A stretch of DNA of 64,000 nt from Bact-08 sp964533215 (lineage in GTDB: Bacteria > Bacteroidota > Bacteroidia > Bacteroidales > UBA932), in NCBI GenBank assembly GCA_964533215.1, contig CAZHLJ010000003.1:62001-126000 (forward strand). The letters are read 5' to 3'. Shown in pieces: positions 25,809 through 34,834 of the stretch. Position 1 is the stretch's first letter. Each line of letters begins with the position of its first letter. The position numbers were made by a program, and so were the translations under genes. A model generated the notes under the pieces. That model was not told the DNA's origin, did no database searches, and worked only from the letters and a program-made list of their open reading frames with translations.

Positions 25809-26417
25809 ATGAGCAGAGTCAGTTCAAAGGAAAAGTATGTGGCTATAGTCTACAAGCTATTTAGAAGAAAAGGTCTTCGACTCACAATGGATGAAATTGC
25901 CGAAGAATTGAATGTTACAAAAAAAACGCTATACAACAACTTTACGAGTAAAGATGATCTAATGCGTACAGTCATGCAGCATGTACTTGGCGATATCGAT
26001 TTTAAGATTGACCTGGCACTTACAAGAGGCAAGAATGCCATTGAGGCACTGTATCTTACAAGTAATATGTTAAATAAGGCTTTGGAAGAGATCGGGCCAC
26101 TACTGATGTCAGACTCTGCAGCACTGCTTCCTGACCTTAAACTACTGGATCACTCAAATCGTCGGAGTCTATATTCGAGAATTATTTCAGACAATCTGGA
26201 TAGAGGAATATCAGAAAAATTATATCGGACTGACCTGAATAAAGAGCTTATAACTCTATTTTTTACCTCTGCAATGGCAAAAATATATACTTGGAACGGT
26301 TCATATTCATTCCTGAAGAACCCGTATCTTTTCCATTCTGAGCTCATAAGATACCATTTGGAGGGTGTTGTCAATGACGATGGGAGGCAGATCCTTAAGA
26401 CTTTTATCAAAAAATGA
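25809..26417 (+). CDS. TetR/AcrR-family transcriptional regulator
   Basis: The 202-residue protein has a TetR N-terminal helix-turn-helix (about 8-55): GLRLTMDEIAEELNVTKKTL followed by YNNFTSKDDLM. The C-terminal half is helical and specific to its ligand. The start is the ATG at 25809; an upstream TTG at 25803 would add two residues. No drug-efflux or lipid gene is adjacent, so its target is unknown. It lies between lysA and ffh on the same strand. Confidence 0.88.
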   Translation: MSRVSSKEKYVAIVYKLFRRKGLRLTMDEIAEELNVTKKTLYNNFTSKDDLMRTVMQHVLGDIDFKIDLALTRGKNAIEALYLTSNMLNKALEEIGPLLMSDSAALLPDLKLLDHSNRRSLYSRIISDNLDRGISEKLYRTDLNKELITLFFTSAMAKIYTWNGSYSFLKNPYLFHSELIRYHLEGVVNDDGRQILKTFIKK

Positions 26418-26452
26418 TTAGTTTTGCGGTCTGAAAAAAAATAATCATAGAG

Positions 26453-27784
26453 ATGTTTGAGAATTTAATTGATAGATTAGAGAATTCGTTTAAGCTCCTT
26501 AAGGGTGAAGGTAAAATTACTGAGATTAATATTGCCGAGACTTTGAAAGATATCCGCAAAGCTTTGCTGGATGCCGATGTAAGCTACAAGATTGCTAAGA
26601 ATTTTTGCGACGATGTCAAACAGAAGGCCTTGGGAGAGAATGTATTAAAGTCTGTCCGCCCAGGTCAGATGATGACCAAAATTGTTCATGACGAGCTTAC
26701 TTCCCTTATGGGTAGTGAGGCTACAGATATATCAATTAAAGGAAACCCCGGAATAGTATTGGTTGCCGGACTTCAAGGTTCAGGAAAGACTACTTTTTCC
26801 GGTAAGCTTGCTCTCAACTGTAAGAACAAAAGAGGTCTCAAGTGTATGCTTGTTGCCTGTGACGTCTACAGACCTGCTGCAATTGAACAGTTAAAGGTGC
26901 TGGGAGATCAGGTTGGTGTTACAGTATATTGGGAGGAGGATTCGAAAAACCCTGTCCAGATTGCAAAAAATGCTATAGCTAAGGCGAAACAGGAGGGGTA
27001 CTCTCTTGTTATTGTCGATACTGCAGGACGACTTGCTGTTGATGAACAGATGATGAACGAGATCTCAGCAGTCAAAAAAGCAATCAATCCAACTGAAACT
27101 CTCTTTGTTGTAGACTCAATGACAGGTCAGGACGCTGTCGACACTGCCAAGACATTCAATGACAGACTGGACTTTGACGGAGTCGTTCTTACCAAACTGG
27201 ATGGCGATACCCGCGGTGGTGCTGCTCTTTCAATAAGAGCTGTGGTAAACAAACCTATTAAGTTTGTCTCTGCAGGTGAAAAAATGGAGGCACTTGATGT
27301 TTTCCATCCCAAGAGAATTGCTGACAGGATTTTAGGCATGGGTGACGTTGTCTCCTTGGTTGAAAAGGCGCAGGAGCAATTTGATGAAGAGGAGGCTAGG
27401 AAGCTCCAGAAAAAGCTTGCCAAGGATCAGTTCACCCTTACCGATTTTTATTCTCAGATACAGCAAATAAAGAAGATGGGTAACATTAAGGATCTTGCAT
27501 CAATGATTCCAGGTATGGGCAAGGCTCTTAAAGATGTTGACATTGACAATTCATCTTTCAAAAGCATTGAGGCAATAATTCAATCCATGACTGTAGAGGA
27601 AAAAGAGAACCCTAGTGTCCTGAATGGGAACAGAAGAAAACGAATTGCAATGGGAAGCGGTACCTCTATTGCTGAGGTTAACCGTCTAATCAAACAATTT
27701 GAGGACACAAGAAAGGTAATGAAAACAATGGCAGGTGGAGGAAAAAATGCCATGAGGGCTATGAGCGGACTACGGAGGAAGTAA
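26453..27784 (+). CDS. ffh: Signal recognition particle protein Ffh
   Basis: The 443-residue GTPase has the N domain, GLQGSGKTTFSGKLAL (G1), DTAGRLAVDEQMM, TKLDGDTRGGAALS, and a methionine-rich M domain (MIPGMGKALK, and the tail MKTMAGGGKNAMRAMSGLRR). It recognises signal peptides with SRP RNA and targets nascent membrane proteins to FtsY. I did not find the SRP RNA gene in the window. folD follows after 24 nt. Confidence 0.97.
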   Translation: MFENLIDRLENSFKLLKGEGKITEINIAETLKDIRKALLDADVSYKIAKNFCDDVKQKALGENVLKSVRPGQMMTKIVHDELTSLMGSEATDISIKGNPGIVLVAGLQGSGKTTFSGKLALNCKNKRGLKCMLVACDVYRPAAIEQLKVLGDQVGVTVYWEEDSKNPVQIAKNAIAKAKQEGYSLVIVDTAGRLAVDEQMMNEISAVKKAINPTETLFVVDSMTGQDAVDTAKTFNDRLDFDGVVLTKLDGDTRGGAALSIRAVVNKPIKFVSAGEKMEALDVFHPKRIADRILGMGDVVSLVEKAQEQFDEEEARKLQKKLAKDQFTLTDFYSQIQQIKKMGNIKDLASMIPGMGKALKDVDIDNSSFKSIEAIIQSMTVEEKENPSVLNGNRRKRIAMGSGTSIAEVNRLIKQFEDTRKVMKTMAGGGKNAMRAMSGLRRK

Positions 27785-27808
27785 AATTATATATAAACAT
27801 TTGCTGAT

Positions 27809-28675
27809 ATGGTTATTATTGATGGAAAAGCAACTGCAGACCAGATTAAACTGGAAATTGCAGCCAAGGTAGAAGATATAATCAAAAATGGTGGCAAAAG
27901 GCCACATCTGGCAGCCATTCTGGTTGGAGAGGACGGCGCTTCACAAACATATGTTGGTAATAAAGAAAAAGCTTGCGCTTTTGTAGGCTTTAAATCAACC
28001 ATTGTAAGATTTTCTGCTGATATCACTGAAGATATGCTTCTCAACGAAATTAACCGTATAAATTCAGACAGTGATATTGATGGGCTGATAGTTCAGTTAC
28101 CATTGCCAAAACATATTGATGAACAGAAAATAATAGAGGCGATAGACCCTAAAAAGGATGTTGACGGTTTTCACCCGGTTAATGTGGGGAAAATGGTTCT
28201 TGGACTTTCCTCATTTGTATCAGCAACTCCTGCAGGAATACTTGAGCTTTTGGAGAGATACAATATTGAAACTGCCGGTAAGCATTGTGTTGTTATTGGA
28301 AGGAGCAACATCGTTGGGCGTCCTATGGCAAATCTTCTTTCCCTTAAGGCTAAACCTGGAGATTGTACAGTAACTATATGCCACAGTAGAACTAAAAACC
28401 TTAAGGAATTCACGCTTAATGCAGATATTATTATTGCAGCATTGGGAGTTCCCGGATTTCTCAAAGGCGATATGGTAAAAGATGGCGCAGTTATAATTGA
28501 TGTGGGTATAACAAGAGTGAAAGCCGATACAAAGACCGGCTTTCGTTTGGCAGGGGATGTAAAATTTGATGAAGTTTCCCCAAAAGCATCCTTTATAACT
28601 CCAGTACCAGGAGGAGTAGGGCCGATGACGATAATATCTCTTCTCAAAAATACACTTAAGGCTTCCGGAAACTAA
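27809..28675 (+). CDS. folD: Bifunctional methylene-THF dehydrogenase/cyclohydrolase
   Basis: The 288-residue enzyme shows the catalytic lysine in QTYVGNKEKACAFVG, QLPLPKHID, DVDGFHP, the NADP region VVIGRSNIVGRPMANLL and PVPGGVGPMTI near the end. It converts 5,10-methylene-THF to 10-formyl-THF. Its stop codon lies in the loop of a palindrome shared with the convergent receptor gene, which it overlaps by 4 nt. Confidence 0.96.
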   Translation: MVIIDGKATADQIKLEIAAKVEDIIKNGGKRPHLAAILVGEDGASQTYVGNKEKACAFVGFKSTIVRFSADITEDMLLNEINRINSDSDIDGLIVQLPLPKHIDEQKIIEAIDPKKDVDGFHPVNVGKMVLGLSSFVSATPAGILELLERYNIETAGKHCVVIGRSNIVGRPMANLLSLKAKPGDCTVTICHSRTKNLKEFTLNADIIIAALGVPGFLKGDMVKDGAVIIDVGITRVKADTKTGFRLAGDVKFDEVSPKASFITPVPGGVGPMTIISLLKNTLKASGN

Positions 28676-28685
28676 TTTCCGGAAG
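28662..28685. terminator. Palindrome spanning two convergent stop codons
   Basis: A perfect 10-bp inverted repeat, CTTCCGGAAA and TTTCCGGAAG, encloses the loop CTAA. That loop contains the folD stop TAA (28673-28675) on the plus strand and the receptor stop TAG (28672-28674) on the minus strand. There is no strong T-run, so it is a hairpin or bidirectional stop signal of uncertain type rather than a standard terminator. Confidence 0.6.
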
Positions 28686-31125
28686 AGACTCTTTTGGATT
28701 CTTCATATTCTCCAACTTTCCTTTGTCTTGAAGCCTTTGCTTGGCCAAATCTATAGCTGAAGCTTATAATAGCCTGTTGGCTTTTCCATTTGCTCTCAAA
28801 ATTGTAGTCGTTGAGCTTGCCAATGTTCAATTTGGCCCTGCTTCTCATTGTTCCCAGCAAGTCGCTTATGTTAAGTGATATGGTAGCCTTATTTCCAAGA
28901 AGGTTTTTCTTGGCAGCTATTGACAGATCTCCTGTTGGATCTACCTCGAAATATCCGTATGGAAGACCGGATTGAAACCAGCCACTTAATTCAATTCTGT
29001 AATCATTCGGAAGGATAAAGGCAGAATTCAAGTATCCTTGAGAAAAGAGAGAATTCTTTTTGTATCCAGCATCCTGGTTGGACAGATTTGCCATAAAAAT
29101 ATTTGCAGTTATTGAGAACCATTTGGTAACAGGCAACTCAGTAATCGAAACGGCACCTCCTAGAAAAGACTGGTTCCCAAAATTGTCCCATAGCAACATC
29201 TTTTCTCCTGTTGTCTCGTTAAAGTTGGCATTCTGGATTATGGCATTTTTTGTGAACTGTCCGTTGAGGCTTAATGACAAATGTTGTCCGATGCCCAATG
29301 ATAGAGACATTTCATGGCTGAATTCCGGGTCAAGGTCGGGATTTCCTTCCATTGAACTGCTTGCATCTATATATTCTCTGAAGGGATTTAGCTGGTCAAA
29401 CTTCGGTCTTTGGATTCTGTATGTATAAGACAAGCCTAGCCTGAGCTTTTCATTTGGTGTATATCCAACAAATGCTGTCGGAAAGATATTCAGATAATGT
29501 TTGGTAGTGACAGTGTCAGAACTTATCCAATCTCCATTTGCATTAGTCAGCTCAGCCCTTAGCCCCGCTTTGGCAGACCACTTTGAATTTATCTGTCTGG
29601 AGATTGATGCATATGCTGCAGATACATCCTCCGTATACTTGAATTTGCTGCTTAACTGTCCATTTCTTACCCACTGACCTGCAATCATGTCTTCACGTAT
29701 CAGGTCGTTATCTGTCCTGCTTTCAGCCCACTTAAGCCCGGTTTCCAGTTTACCGGCATTCCAAAGCATCTGTTCATAATCCAACTTGACAGATTTGATG
29801 TTGATGTACTGATCTGAATTGCTCTTAAGCATATCTTTAGCCCGGGAGGTATTTCCAGCATTGTCCAAGTATTCATTTGTCTGGAAGCTGTATTTACCCA
29901 TATCATAATACCCGTAGTCGGCATTGACAGTCAATTCTTTATTTTCCCTGAAAATGTGAGAATAGTTGAGGTTTGCAGATATGGTGCCGAAATTGTCAGT
30001 ATTGTCTATACCTGTCTTAACCTCTTCTTTAAGGATATTGTTCAGGTATATGTGATTGCCTGTCACAGGATCATATGTATTCTCTTTACTTGATTTATCA
30101 AGTCCGGAAATTATGATACCAACAATATTTTTTTTGTTAAGGAAAAAATCATTTGCGATTTTATAGGAGTGACTTTTCTGAATAGCATCATTTTTAGTCA
30201 TACCTTTGACTATAAGTCCATTTCCTAAATCCGTCGTTGAGGTGAATTGGGAAAAATGCTCATCATATCTTGGACTGTAAGTTACAGATGTATTTGTCTT
30301 TTCGCCTCTGTAGCTAACGTTTAACGTTCCGTCAGAACCTTGATAGTATTGCGAATATGGTGCCGCTGCGTAGCCCGCCCTTACTGAACCACTAAGACCC
30401 TTTGCAAAATTTCTCTTTGTGCGGATGTTTATTATGCCGCCGCTTCCTGAAGCATCATATTTTGCAGATGGATGGGCAATTATCTCTATTTTGTCAATAG
30501 TTGAGGCATCTGTACCGCTTAAAAGAGCTTCCAACTCTTCTCCAGAAAGATAGGAGGGTCTTCCGTCTATCCAGACTTGAGCTCCGGAACCATTAAGAAG
30601 AATATTGCCGGATGGGTCTATACTGATACCTGGCGCTTTCCTGAGTACCTCTAGAGCATTGTTCCCCTGAGTGGAGACAGCGTCGGCTACATTCATTACT
30701 ATTTTATCCAATTTTTGCTCTATTACTGGTACTCTGGCCGTAACCACGGCAGATGTAAGGGTTACAGCATCGGAAGAGAGGGCAATGGCTCCAAGATCTA
30801 TGTTGGCTGACTCATTGTTAATATGTACAGAAAAAGTTGTATCCTTATAGCCTATAAATGATACTTTTATTATACATTCACCAAATATAATGTTACTTAC
30901 AGAGAACTTCCCATCCTCCCCGGATATTGCTCCACCTAAGATTTTATTTGCATTATTCTGAACACTTATTGTTGCAAAGGAGAGGACATTCCCATTACCC
31001 TTTTCTACTATTTTCCCATAAATATCCCCACAGTCTTTTGCAGCGAAAGTGTTGCTGACAAAAAAGAGAGCTATAGCAAGATATGTTAACTTGTTATTTA
31101 AAAAGTGTTTGTAGTTGCAGTGCAT
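28672..31125 (-). CDS. TonB-dependent outer-membrane beta-barrel receptor
   Basis: The 817-residue protein has a signal sequence (about 1-28), a carboxypeptidase-regulatory-like beta domain (about 33-115: GKIVEKGNGNVLSFATISV) and a plug region (about 120-230: LDKIVMNVADAVSTQGNNAL, QVWIDGRPSYLSGEE and GSGGIINIRTKRN). A long beta-barrel runs to about residue 795. The short charged tail after SYRFGQ is unlike a normal barrel end. Relatives are often called outer-membrane beta-barrel family proteins and their substrates are unknown. It is the last gene of an operon with an ABC transporter and a GntR regulator, 13 nt after the regulator. Confidence 0.86.
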   Translation of the reverse strand: MHCNYKHFLNNKLTYLAIALFFVSNTFAAKDCGDIYGKIVEKGNGNVLSFATISVQNNANKILGGAISGEDGKFSVSNIIFGECIIKVSFIGYKDTTFSVHINNESANIDLGAIALSSDAVTLTSAVVTARVPVIEQKLDKIVMNVADAVSTQGNNALEVLRKAPGISIDPSGNILLNGSGAQVWIDGRPSYLSGEELEALLSGTDASTIDKIEIIAHPSAKYDASGSGGIINIRTKRNFAKGLSGSVRAGYAAAPYSQYYQGSDGTLNVSYRGEKTNTSVTYSPRYDEHFSQFTSTTDLGNGLIVKGMTKNDAIQKSHSYKIANDFFLNKKNIVGIIISGLDKSSKENTYDPVTGNHIYLNNILKEEVKTGIDNTDNFGTISANLNYSHIFRENKELTVNADYGYYDMGKYSFQTNEYLDNAGNTSRAKDMLKSNSDQYINIKSVKLDYEQMLWNAGKLETGLKWAESRTDNDLIREDMIAGQWVRNGQLSSKFKYTEDVSAAYASISRQINSKWSAKAGLRAELTNANGDWISSDTVTTKHYLNIFPTAFVGYTPNEKLRLGLSYTYRIQRPKFDQLNPFREYIDASSSMEGNPDLDPEFSHEMSLSLGIGQHLSLSLNGQFTKNAIIQNANFNETTGEKMLLWDNFGNQSFLGGAVSITELPVTKWFSITANIFMANLSNQDAGYKKNSLFSQGYLNSAFILPNDYRIELSGWFQSGLPYGYFEVDPTGDLSIAAKKNLLGNKATISLNISDLLGTMRSRAKLNIGKLNDYNFESKWKSQQAIISFSYRFGQAKASRQRKVGEYEESKRVSSGN

Positions 31126-31138
31126 TCTAGTGTTTATT

Positions 31139-31480
31139 TTATTTATTTAAAAAATCTGACGGATTGATTCCTAGCAGGCTCATTCTTTTAAGAATTCTTG
31201 GCAGCTCCTCGTTTATGAATTGCTCCCTCTGTATCTTCAATATCGATTCTTTTGCACCTTGAGACACAAAGTAACCTACACCTCGTTTATTATAAATAAT
31301 ATCTGTGGACTGCAAGTGCTCGTATGTTCTCATTATTGTATTAGGGTTTACACCCAGTGTGGCACCCAATTCCCTGACAGAAGGAATTCGATCTTCTGTC
31401 AGCCATTCATTGCTCAGTACTTTGTCACACAAAGAGTCGGCAATTTGGAGATAGATTGGTTTATGGTCATTGAATTCCAT
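31139..31480 (-). CDS. YtrA-subfamily GntR transcriptional regulator
   Basis: The 113-residue protein is almost only a GntR winged helix: PIYLQIADSLCDKVLSNEWL, PSVRELGATLGVNPNTIMRT and YEHLQSTDIIYNKRGVGYFV (about 40-74), with a short C-terminal helix. The short form without an effector domain is the YtrA type, typical beside ABC transporters. It sits third in the operon between the membrane protein and the receptor. Its likely operator is the inverted repeat upstream of the first gene, at 33136-33159. Confidence 0.9.
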   Translation of the reverse strand: MEFNDHKPIYLQIADSLCDKVLSNEWLTEDRIPSVRELGATLGVNPNTIMRTYEHLQSTDIIYNKRGVGYFVSQGAKESILKIQREQFINEELPRILKRMSLLGINPSDFLNK

Positions 31481-31483
31481 AGG

Positions 31484-32275
31484 TTAGTATTGTTGTGTTT
31501 TCATTTTGTAATAAGAACCAGAAATAAAGCCAGCAGGTAATACAAAATAGTATATGGCCAGGGCAAAGTAGTACAGTCCTTTTATCGTATATCTCTTCGC
31601 TCCGTCAAGTCCAATGCTTATTTGAGAGATATTGTCGATATGGATGTTAATGTTCTGAAGTGATTCAAATTCTCCCTTGAAAAAGATTGAAAGTATAAAG
31701 GCGAGAATTAAACCGATGACAATATATAAACCGATTCCTGAAAGAAATGTCTTGATTATCTTGTTCTTCCTGAAAATGAAATTTCCAAAAATACATCCTT
31801 GTTGAAAAGCTAGAGTCTTAAAAACAGTTTCGAAAGAACCGACTTTTTCCCATAATCCAGATATTGCATAACCTGAAAAAATGGAAGGTGAGATTGTAGA
31901 TAAAATGATATCGGTAAACAGAACGGATATAAATACTACTAGAGGCAGAACTATGACGCATATAAGCTGCATGCTAAGGAACTTTTCTGTTATTGAAGCA
32001 GGGAGGAGTATATAGTCAACTCCTTTTTTACGATGGTTGTAGTTCTTATATAGGTTGAACGGTGCAATCATCATTGCCAGGGATAATGCCATTGGGAAAT
32101 ATATACTTCTGGATGAGGCACTGACAGGTGTGGAATTTGTCAGCAGTAAGGTAAGCCAATATCCGACAAGCACAAGAGAGAAGACCGATGCAATTTTAAT
32201 TATCATAGGGTATCTTTCTGAAAGCTCTTTTTGGAGAAGCTTATAGTATCTGTTTATTGAAAAAGTATCGTTCAT
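31484..32275 (-). CDS. Putative ABC transporter membrane protein
   Basis: The 263-residue protein has about six hydrophobic helices (near 25-45, 58-75, 92-115, 150-165, 178-200 and 230-252). It has no motif I recognise, but its place directly after an ABC ATPase gene (8 nt) and before a YtrA regulator (3 nt) suggests it is the permease of that transporter. The start MNDTFSINRYYKLLQKELSE is a cytoplasmic head. The substrate is unknown. Confidence 0.7.
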   Translation of the reverse strand: MNDTFSINRYYKLLQKELSERYPMIIKIASVFSLVLVGYWLTLLLTNSTPVSASSRSIYFPMALSLAMMIAPFNLYKNYNHRKKGVDYILLPASITEKFLSMQLICVIVLPLVVFISVLFTDIILSTISPSIFSGYAISGLWEKVGSFETVFKTLAFQQGCIFGNFIFRKNKIIKTFLSGIGLYIVIGLILAFILSIFFKGEFESLQNINIHIDNISQISIGLDGAKRYTIKGLYYFALAIYYFVLPAGFISGSYYKMKTQQY

Positions 32276-32283
32276 GATGTTTG

Positions 32284-33111
32284 CTATTTTTTAAATAATT
32301 GTTTTATGGTTTGTTTATTAAGAAGCACTGAGTTAAAAAGAGCTTCTATATTGACGGTGCTCTCTTCTTCAGTAGTATTATGGTTCACCACAAGGTACCC
32401 TCCAAGTGTAGGTTCACAGTATATGGCTCCGTCTACAATATTGCTGCTGAAGCTGAAACGTAATTTCCTGCCTATGTTTTCTATTGATTCGTTCAAAAGA
32501 ACATCATTCTGATCAAGGATTATAATTGGATCAATAAGGCTTTCCAGATCCCTTACCTGGTGAGTGGAAATGACTATGCAACTTTCATCTGTTGACGCTT
32601 GGGAGATCACTTTCCTTAGTTGTGTCTTAGATGGTATGTCCAGACCATTGCTAGGCTCATCCATAAGAATAAGTTTTGTATTTGTAGATAGTGCAAATGC
32701 AATTATGGATTTTTTCTGCTGTCCAAAGGACATCCTGGTGAACCTGTTCTGTCCGTTAACATCAAAATCGGCCATTAAACGGTTGAATTTTACTGCGTCA
32801 TAATTGGGGTAGAATTCACCTCTAAGCCTTGAAAATTCATTTACTGTAATGTCTGGGCCGACAAAATCTTCTGGAATGTAGAAAAGCTCCTGCAGAAAAC
32901 CTGGTTTTCGGTCAATCGGATCGTAACCCATAATGTTACAACTTCCAGATTTCAGTTTAAGAAGTCCGCTCATGATTTTTAGCAGGGTAGTCTTCCCTAC
33001 ACCGTTCTGGCCTAGAAGACCATAGATTTTTCCAGGCTCAAGAGTTAAACTTATCTCTTTGAAAACCGGATGACTTTTGTAATTAAAACTTAGATTTTCA
33101 ATTGTTACCAT
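32284..33111 (-). CDS. ABC transporter ATP-binding protein
   Basis: The 275-residue ATPase has Walker A LLGQNGVGKTTLLKIMSG, a Q-loop near ELFYIPEDF, a signature region RMSFGQQKKSII in place of the usual LSGGQ, Walker B LILMDEPSNGLDI and an H-loop ISTHQ. It is the first gene of the operon. A Bacteroidales promoter and a GntR-type inverted repeat lie upstream. YtrA-type systems of this kind often respond to cell-envelope stress, but the substrate here is unknown. Confidence 0.9.
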   Translation of the reverse strand: MVTIENLSFNYKSHPVFKEISLTLEPGKIYGLLGQNGVGKTTLLKIMSGLLKLKSGSCNIMGYDPIDRKPGFLQELFYIPEDFVGPDITVNEFSRLRGEFYPNYDAVKFNRLMADFDVNGQNRFTRMSFGQQKKSIIAFALSTNTKLILMDEPSNGLDIPSKTQLRKVISQASTDESCIVISTHQVRDLESLIDPIIILDQNDVLLNESIENIGRKLRFSFSSNIVDGAIYCEPTLGGYLVVNHNTTEEESTVNIEALFNSVLLNKQTIKQLFKK

Positions 33112-33135
33112 ATTATAAGACTTAAAATTTATTAT

Positions 33136-33191
33136 AGTGTTCTAGTGAAGTAGTACACTGCAAATGTAGGCAAGATTTTTTATCCACCAAA
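33136..33191 (-). promoter_or_regulatory. Promoter and GntR-type operator of the ABC/receptor operon
   Basis: On the minus strand TTTG (33188-33191) and TACATTTG (33161-33168) are 19 nt apart. Just downstream, at 33136-33159, lies an inverted repeat (AGTGTTCTAG, 4-nt spacer, GTAGTACACT; 8 of 10 positions pair). It covers the expected start point, as a repressor site should. The YtrA-type regulator in the operon is the likely binder. Confidence 0.72.
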
Positions 33192-33229
33192 TTTTTTTTT
33201 AGTTTTGAGTGATTAATTTAAATACTCAA

Positions 33230-34834
33230 ATGAGATTCAAAATTTTATCTACGGTTCTATTGTTGTTTTTTTCTCAATATATGTTTTCTCAACTTAGGGA
33301 ATCAACGGAGAGTGAGATAAGGACAAACCTCTCTTATCTTGCAGCAGACAGGCTTAAAGGCAGGGCTGCGGGAACAAAAGAGGATAAAATTGCTGCCAGA
33401 TATATAGCATCAAGGCTATCGGAATATGGTTATATACCTTTTTTCGGTAAAAAGGCGCTGGTTCCATTCGAATTCACATTATTCAGGGAGAGCAAAAAAG
33501 GTTCAAATCTGATTGTTAATGATATCCGTCTGAAGGAAAACCTTGATTTTTCCGTCCCCCCTGTTTCTGTTGCAGGAAAGGTGACAGGAAAACTGGCTTT
33601 CGTTGGGGAAAATGAGATAAGCGAGATTGATTTGGCTGGAAAGATAGCTGTCATTAAATCGAGTGTTGACAGTATCTCTTTTAAAATTACAGCCTTAACA
33701 GATAAAGGGGTTGTAGGTACACTTTTTTATTCGGACGATTCTCTAAGCCTTGAAAAAAGGTCACAAAGCACAGGGACATCAATACCGGTTGCTCAGATCT
33801 CAACAAGAACAGCACAACGTCTATTTGAGCTACAGGGAAAGGATGTTGTTTTAAAGACAGTTGTAAGTGTAATAAAAGGAAGATCTTACAATGTCGTTAT
33901 GAAGCTTGGCCAAAATAATGCAAAAAGGGCAATTATGTTGGGAGCACACTACGACCACATTGGAATGGGAGGAGCAGGCTCGGGAAGTATGAACCCAAAG
34001 ATTAATGAGATACACAACGGAGCTGATGACAATGCCAGTGGCGTAGCTTCTATTATGGAGTCAGGAAGAGTGTTGGCCCAAATAGGGAAGGAGTTGAATT
34101 GTGAGGTTGTAATTGCAGCATTTGGAGGAGAGGAGAGAGGACTTATAGGTTCAAAAGCAATTTCAGATACTCTGAAAAAAATTAATAAGTCACCTTCATT
34201 GATGATAAATCTGGATATGGTTGGAAGAATGGAAGAAAAGAGGCTTCAGATTGGAGGAAGTGGCACATTTGCCCAGGCAGATTCAATACTTAAGGAAATA
34301 AACAAGGATTTTAACTTTACCATAGCATTCACCAAGGATGGTTTTGGCCCATCCGACCACTCCTCTTTTTATTCAAATGAGGTGCCTGTCCTATACTTCT
34401 CGACAGGGGTGGAAAAGCAATATCATACTCCAGCAGACGATGTAGATCTGATTAATTTTCCGGGAATGGTGGCTCTGACTGACTACATCACATCTTTGGT
34501 TTACACCATTGCAAAGAGTAACATGGTTCCTGATTACAGGAAGATAAATACTCCTGTTTCTAAGGCAAGGGGCAGTTTTAAGGTCACTCTGGGTCTTATT
34601 CCTGACTTTACCTACGATGTGGGAGACGGCTTTAAAGTTGGCCCCGTGACAGATGGGAAACCAGCCCAAAGAGGAGGCATGGTTACAGGAGACATTATAA
34701 CAGCAATCAATTCAAAAAAAGTCTCGAATATTTACGACTATATGGCACGATTGGGTGAATTGAAGAAGGGTGATACAATTGAAGTAAATGTCCGTCGTGA
34801 TGGACAAGAGATAAAATTAACCATACAACTATGA
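33230..34834 (+). CDS. Secreted M28-family aminopeptidase with PA and PDZ domains
   Basis: The protein of 534 residues has a signal peptide (about 1-20, ending FFSQYMFSQ). A protease-associated insert is at about 95-210. The M28 zinc domain shows AHYDHIG, NGADDNASG, GGEERGLIGS, NLDMVGR and GPSDHSSFY. A PDZ domain ends the chain (about 450-534: GKPAQRGGMVTGDIITAIN). It should cleave N-terminal amino acids from peptides in the periplasm or outside. The start is the ATG at 33230; a GTG seven codons earlier is less likely. It overlaps the next gene as ATGA. Confidence 0.9.
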   Translation: MRFKILSTVLLLFFSQYMFSQLRESTESEIRTNLSYLAADRLKGRAAGTKEDKIAARYIASRLSEYGYIPFFGKKALVPFEFTLFRESKKGSNLIVNDIRLKENLDFSVPPVSVAGKVTGKLAFVGENEISEIDLAGKIAVIKSSVDSISFKITALTDKGVVGTLFYSDDSLSLEKRSQSTGTSIPVAQISTRTAQRLFELQGKDVVLKTVVSVIKGRSYNVVMKLGQNNAKRAIMLGAHYDHIGMGGAGSGSMNPKINEIHNGADDNASGVASIMESGRVLAQIGKELNCEVVIAAFGGEERGLIGSKAISDTLKKINKSPSLMINLDMVGRMEEKRLQIGGSGTFAQADSILKEINKDFNFTIAFTKDGFGPSDHSSFYSNEVPVLYFSTGVEKQYHTPADDVDLINFPGMVALTDYITSLVYTIAKSNMVPDYRKINTPVSKARGSFKVTLGLIPDFTYDVGDGFKVGPVTDGKPAQRGGMVTGDIITAINSKKVSNIYDYMARLGELKKGDTIEVNVRRDGQEIKLTIQL

